From the NCBI GenBank assembly GCA_031281385.1, contig JAITFL010000078.1, positions 1 through 10,519 of the forward strand: DNA of 10,519 nucleotides. The letters are read 5' to 3'. Under the pieces are notes generated by a model. That model made no database searches. It saw only the letters and a list, made by a program, of their open reading frames with translations, and was not told the origin of the DNA. This stretch comes from Holophagales bacterium. Its GTDB lineage: Bacteria; Acidobacteriota; Holophagae; Holophagales; Holophagaceae. The position numbers were made by a program, and so were the translations under genes. Positions 8,298 through 10,519 of the stretch are shown one piece after another. Each line of letters starts with the position of its first letter. The stretch's first letter is position 1.

Positions 8298-8834
8298 CTA
8301 TTTCCCCCCGCCCTCGTCTCCGCTCTCGGCCACCGCGCCCTTGATACCCGCCAGTTCGTCTTTGGGCAGGCGCCACATCCAGCGGCCAGTCGCCCTGTCA
8401 AAAATATCAAAGCAGCACAGCCAGTTGAGAAGGCCGGCCACCATCACGTAGGTGGCGCCGTACTCTTGGGTCAGGTTTCGCACCGGCTCGGCCCCCACGC
8501 CACCAAATAGCGTTGCGAAAAGCGCGTAGATTGGTCCAACGCCGATAGTGGCGAATGCACCAAAAGTTGGCAGCCATTCAAACGGGCTAAGTCTTGGCGT
8601 GAATACCCCGCCAACAAAACCGTCCACGGCACCGTACTTTAGTTGCAAGAAGCCTATGGCCAAAAAGATGCACCAGACACAAAAAAGTATCTTGGCCCTA
8701 GTTTTCTGGCCAAGCAGCCAATAGCCTGCCCCTGGCAAGATAAAGTTTAGCAAAAGCGGCTTCCAGCTGGCTTTCAGCGCCGCCATGCGCCGCAATGGCA
8801 AAGTTGGCTTGGTGATCTCTGGCGTCTCAAACAT
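8298..8834 (-). CDS. Small multi-pass membrane protein of unknown function (DUF6677-like)
   Basis: A 178-residue protein with about four hydrophobic segments. The first is at ~25-42, with a FILPGAGYWLLGQ motif recalling TM2/DUF6677-type proteins (Pro-Gly-x-Gly followed by a glycine turn). Others are at ~46-64, ~92-112 and ~127-143. The segment EYGATYVMVAGLLNWLCCFDIFDRATG (124-150) has the conserved shape of DUF6677 members: a helix ending in an Asp/aromatic tail. The C-terminus is short, polar and Gly/Glu-rich. No enzymatic motif is visible and I assign no function; the family label is from memory and tentative. It appears to be the first gene of the minus-strand run, 37 bases ahead of bioB. 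A biotin-related role is possible from position alone. ATG 8834 has no evident ribosome site, and Met17 is an alternative start. Confidence 0.75.
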   Translation of the reverse strand: MFETPEITKPTLPLRRMAALKASWKPLLLNFILPGAGYWLLGQKTRAKILFCVWCIFLAIGFLQLKYGAVDGFVGGVFTPRLSPFEWLPTFGAFATIGVGPIYALFATLFGGVGAEPVRNLTQEYGATYVMVAGLLNWLCCFDIFDRATGRWMWRLPKDELAGIKGAVAESGDEGGGK

Positions 8835-8898
8835 TATTCAAGAATAGCCCCGCTTTGATGTTTTGGAAAGACCCAGCATTTTTCTGTCTATGGCGCCA

Positions 8899-8908
8899 CT
8901 TGCAAAAC
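8899..8908 (-). repeat. 10-base repeat GTTTTGCAAG, copy 1
   Basis: On the minus strand this reads GTTTTGCAAG, 64 bases upstream of the membrane-protein start. Two exact copies recur on the plus strand at 9350-9359 and 9437-9446. All three have the same orientation relative to the gene they precede. Confidence 0.55.
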
Positions 8909-9014
8909 TGTTTCGCGCTCATCGAAGTCACCCCCATGCATCCGCCCATCCATCGAAGCCATGTCCATGTATCAGCCCCTATATAGAGCAGTAAGCGAGG
9001 CGAGGACTTGGGGT

Positions 9015-9069
9015 CTGGGGAGTAGCGTGGGAAGCGCTCGCATGCGAGTGCGACCGAGCGAATCCCCAG
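9015..9069. repeat. Large nested inverted repeat
   Basis: The outer arms CTGGGGA (9015-9021) and TCCCCAG (9063-9069) are perfectly complementary. Inside, CGCTCG (9035-9040) pairs with CGAGCG (9055-9060). An alternative inner fold is the perfect 12-base palindrome CTCGCATGCGAG (9037-9048). No T-tract follows, so it does not look like a simple terminator. It may be part of a dispersed repeat or a structured RNA. Confidence 0.6.
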
Positions 9070-9142
9070 TTAGCATTTAATAAGCTTTTCCAAGACCCGG
9101 CGGAACCCCTCCAAGGCCGCAGTATGCTCGCCCCGAGCTTAA

Positions 9143-9162
9143 GCGGCGAATGACCTCGCCGC
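9143..9162. repeat. Perfect 7-bp GC hairpin
   Basis: GCGGCGA (9143-9149) and TCGCCGC (9156-9162) enclose a six-base loop. A second small perfect hairpin, GCTCG-CCC-CGAGC, is at 9126-9138 directly before it. Neither has a T-run on either side, so a terminator role is unsupported. Confidence 0.6.
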
Positions 9163-9178
9163 GTACCCAATCGGCACG

Positions 9179-9223
9179 ATGGAACTGCCGGACGTATGGT
9201 TTAGCATCCGGGGCGGGTTCCAT
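9179..9223. repeat. Two-tier inverted repeat
   Basis: The outer arms ATGGAAC (9179-9185) and GTTCCAT (9217-9223) are exact complements. Inner arms CCGGA (9188-9192) and TCCGG (9207-9211) are also exact, with a 14-base loop. The internal spacers are two and five bases. With the two hairpins just upstream it forms a structured block from 9126 to 9223. Confidence 0.6.
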
Positions 9224-9325
9224 GAACCGGCGATGAATGAGCCATATTATTATAAAGGTGTTTGCTCCGAGCACGAAAGATAGAATCAGGAGCTAGAAAC
9301 AGATTGAACGCCCACGCTGAACGGA

Positions 9326-9361
9326 GTCTTGCACACAAAAATTAGCTGAGTTTTGCAAGAC
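9326..9361 (+). promoter_or_regulatory. Stem-loop in the cca leader, 8-bp perfect stem
   Basis: GTCTTGCA (9326-9333) pairs with TGCAAGAC (9354-9361) around a 20-base loop. CACACAA at 9332-9338 can alternatively pair with TTGTGTG at 9431-9437, just before the cca start. If the region is transcribed, the two pairings exclude each other. This is seen in sequence; regulation is inferred. Confidence 0.4.
9350..9359 (+). repeat. 10-base repeat GTTTTGCAAG, copy 2
   Basis: Exact match to 9437-9446. The similarity continues as three variable bases, CTC, one variable base and AC after both copies. It overlaps the right arm of the hairpin at 9326-9361. Confidence 0.55.
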
Positions 9362-9377
9362 GCTCAACTGACAATGA

Positions 9378-9397
9378 TAGAATCAACCATGATTCTA
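9378..9397 (+). promoter_or_regulatory. Perfect 7-bp AT-rich hairpin upstream of cca
   Basis: TAGAATC (9378-9384) pairs with GATTCTA (9391-9397) around a six-base loop, about 60 bases before the cca ATG. There is no following T-tract, so an operator or leader-RNA element is more likely than a terminator. Confidence 0.45.
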
Positions 9398-9411
9398 ATT
9401 AGAATTGGGAT

Positions 9412-9416
9412 GGAGG
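9412..9416 (+). promoter_or_regulatory. Strong Shine-Dalgarno far from the cca ATG
   Basis: GGAGG lies 39 bases before ATG 9456, too far to serve it. Four bases downstream is TTG 9421, which opens a 12-codon frame ending in TGA at 9457-9459. The cca ATG itself has no purine-rich site. An in-frame ATT at 9420 is a remote alternative cca start. Confidence 0.55.
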
Positions 9417-9436
9417 TTTATTGGGAACAATTGTGT

Positions 9437-9446
9437 GTTTTGCAAG
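9437..9446 (+). repeat. 10-base repeat GTTTTGCAAG, copy 3
   Basis: This copy lies inside the leader mini-ORF, ten bases before the cca ATG. Its neighbourhood resembles that of copy 2 beyond the exact 10-mer. Confidence 0.55.
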
Positions 9447-9455
9447 CATCTCGAC

Positions 9456-10519
9456 ATGACGAAAACGCGCCAAGACAACCAAAGCACTATCCTCCAAGCC
9501 CTGCGGGCTCTTGGGGACGATGCTTCCTTTGTGGCCGTTGGGGGCTACGTGCGCGACCGCATGCTCGAAAGAAGCGTTGGCGATTTGGATTTGGCAACAA
9601 CTCTGATGCCCGAAATTGTTATCGAAAGGGCCAGAAATTTAGGCATAACGGCCATTCCGACCGGGCTTCGCCACGGCACGGCCACCATTGTCTTGAATGG
9701 CGAAAACATAGAAATCACAACGTACCGCGGCGATGGAGAATACCTTGACGGTCGGCATCCATCGTCTGTCAAATTTGGGGCATCGCTGGAAGAAGACTTG
9801 GCTAGACGCGACTTCACGATCAACGCGATGGCGCTGCCCATCGAACACTTGGATTCCGACAACTGGCAAAGCCACGTCATAGACCCCTTTGGGGGGCGGC
9901 GCGACTTGGACGCAAGGCTCATAAGGGCCGTTGGCGACCCACTGGTGCGCTTCGACGAGGACGGCCTGCGCCCATACCGCGCTTGCAGGTTCGTATCCCA
10001 ACTGGGCTTTTCTATAGAGCCTGCCACAAGAGAGGCCATCCCCAAAAAAATGGACGTTGCTTCAAAAGTGTCGGCAGAGAGGGTTTTTGTGGAACTCACA
10101 AAGCTACTGACCGGAACCAACGCCCCGGCTGGCCTAAGGGAGTTGGCTGAATCTGGCCTATTGGGCCAGTGCCTTCCCGAACTACTCCCCTCCATAGGGT
10201 GCGGCCAAAACGACTTTCACGCCTTTGACGTGTGGGTCCACACGTTGGAGGTTGTGAAACATGCCCCCGCTGACCCAGCGATGCGCTGGGCGGCGCTGCT
10301 CCACGACATAGGCAAGCCCGGCGCAAAATTCATTGGGCCAGACGGGCGAGTAAGATTCCACGGCCACGAGGCAATAAGCGAACAGTTGGCGCACAACATT
10401 CTCGACCGCCTGAAGGCCTCCAACGCGCTACAGGCGGAAGTACTGGCGCTCATAAGGCACCACGGCGCAAGGCCAGACCAGACTTGGGGCGACGCCGCCT
10501 GCCGCCGCCTCCTGCACCG
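9456..10519 (+). CDS. cca: CCA-adding enzyme / poly(A) polymerase family nucleotidyltransferase with HD domain, 3' end cut off
   Basis: The frame stays open for 354 codons to the right edge, so the C-terminus is missing. The family adds CCA (or only A, CC, or poly(A)) to RNA 3' ends. The class II nucleotidyltransferase head is clear: VAVGGYVRDRML near residues 26-37, the catalytic DLDLATT near 43-49, RRDFTINAMAL near 117-127, then DPFGGRRDLDARLIRAVGDP and the EDGLRPYRACRF segment carrying the E-D-x-x-R nucleotide-template motif. A later HD-type segment, WAALLHDIGKP with preceding H-T-L-E-V-V and following HGHEA and IRHHG, shows a metal-dependent HD domain as in many bacterial members. All motifs are intact. 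The start is uncertain: ATG 9456 fits the family N-terminus but lacks a ribosome site, and overlaps a leader mini-ORF stop as ATGA. Sequence alone cannot separate CCA-adding from poly(A) activity. It is transcribed divergently from the rest of the window. Confidence 0.92.
   Translation, partial: MTKTRQDNQSTILQALRALGDDASFVAVGGYVRDRMLERSVGDLDLATTLMPEIVIERARNLGITAIPTGLRHGTATIVLNGENIEITTYRGDGEYLDGRHPSSVKFGASLEEDLARRDFTINAMALPIEHLDSDNWQSHVIDPFGGRRDLDARLIRAVGDPLVRFDEDGLRPYRACRFVSQLGFSIEPATREAIPKKMDVASKVSAERVFVELTKLLTGTNAPAGLRELAESGLLGQCLPELLPSIGCGQNDFHAFDVWVHTLEVVKHAPADPAMRWAALLHDIGKPGAKFIGPDGRVRFHGHEAISEQLAHNILDRLKASNALQAEVLALIRHHGARPDQTWGDAACRRLLH

Larger units (their letters stand above)
9279..9385 (+). 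repeat. Direct repeat pair GATAGAATCA
   Basis: Exact 10-base copies at 9279-9288 and 9376-9385, 97 bases apart. The second forms the left arm of the hairpin at 9378-9397 and contains TAGAAT, a possible -10 element. They could be operator half-sites or remnants of a small duplication. Confidence 0.45.
8835..9455. other. Divergent intergenic region, 621 bases, no convincing full gene but dense in repeats and hairpins
   Basis: It separates the minus-strand membrane protein/bioB/helicase run from the plus-strand cca gene, so promoters for both must lie here, but I find no clear -35/-10 pair. The left part (8835-8990) has an 8-base palindrome TGGCGCCA and two copies of CATCGAAG (8920-8927, 8951-8958). 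The centre (9000-9230) is GC-rich with several stem-loops. The right part (9250-9455) is AT-rich with two hairpins and repeated 10-mers. Phrases such as TTTTCCAAGACCC and CTTGGGGTCTGGGG look like dispersed intergenic repeats, but copies elsewhere cannot be tested from one window. No tRNA, tmRNA, SRP or RNase P signature was recognised on either strand. Confidence 0.8.

Noticed and set aside
8261..8410. A longer bioB start 50 codons upstream
   Set aside because: The extra part overlaps the end of the membrane-protein gene, is rich in Arg/Ala/Gly out-of-frame composition, and the standard BioB N-terminus begins at ATG 8260.
9126..9162. Rho-independent terminator in the divergent gap
   Set aside because: The hairpins are GC-rich but no T-tract follows on either strand, and no gene ends towards this region.
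9077..9274. A 65-codon minus-strand frame starting with GTG and hydrophobic near its N-terminus
   Set aside because: It has no ribosome site, runs through the hairpin cluster, has an odd composition and resembles no family I know. I treat it as chance, or as remnant repeat sequence.
9353..9383. A cca promoter with TTGCAA (9353-9358) and TAGAAT (9378-9383)
   Set aside because: The -10 is good, but the spacing is 19 bases and both elements sit in repeat arms, so it is only a weak possibility.
9545..10195. A 216-codon minus-strand frame antisense to cca
   Set aside because: It is Ser/Arg-rich without motifs, while the plus strand encodes a complete set of nucleotidyltransferase motifs across the same DNA.

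Overview
The window reads as chromosomal DNA of a Gram-negative, probably anaerobic, fermentative bacterium. The evidence is a four-gene sodium-pumping acyl-CoA decarboxylase cluster, a folate-linked formimidoyltransferase, a strict radical-SAM BioB, and export-signal and spacing features of bacterial genes. The coding DNA is moderately GC-rich (roughly 55%). I cannot place the phylum from this sequence; PVC-group, Desulfobacterota-like or another candidate anaerobic lineage would all fit.

Layout. Almost everything left of 8834 is on the minus strand, so read it right to left. First comes a small membrane protein (8298-8834), then biotin synthase bioB (7322-8260), then a Ski2/Mtr4-like RNA helicase (4727-7270). 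After a 105-base AT-rich gap comes the decarboxylase operon in the order alpha (mmdA), delta (mmdD), biotin carrier (mmdC), beta (mmdB). It is followed 9 bases later by a glutamate formimidoyltransferase (ftcD) that runs off the left edge. The mmdA-D-C-B order is that of Na+-translocating methylmalonyl-CoA decarboxylases. On the right, a plus-strand CCA-adding enzyme/poly(A) polymerase gene starts at 9456 and runs off the right edge. The 621-base divergent gap between the two sides has no convincing full gene but is rich in inverted and direct repeats.

How it fits together. FtcD would feed formiminoglutamate from histidine breakdown into glutamate and one-carbon folate. Glutamate or succinate fermentation can pass through methylmalonyl-CoA, whose decarboxylation by MmdABCD would pump Na+. 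BioB, upstream on the same strand, makes the biotin that MmdC carries. This is a metabolic inference from family membership and gene order.

Most unusual points: (1) FtcD has Tyr at residue 82, where the characterised family has the catalytic His. (2) MmdB carries an exported, AT-rich N-terminal extension of about 215 residues in front of a normal-length beta core. (3) The leader of the cca gene has two hairpins, repeated 10-mers and a 12-codon TTG-start mini-ORF overlapping the cca start as ATGA.
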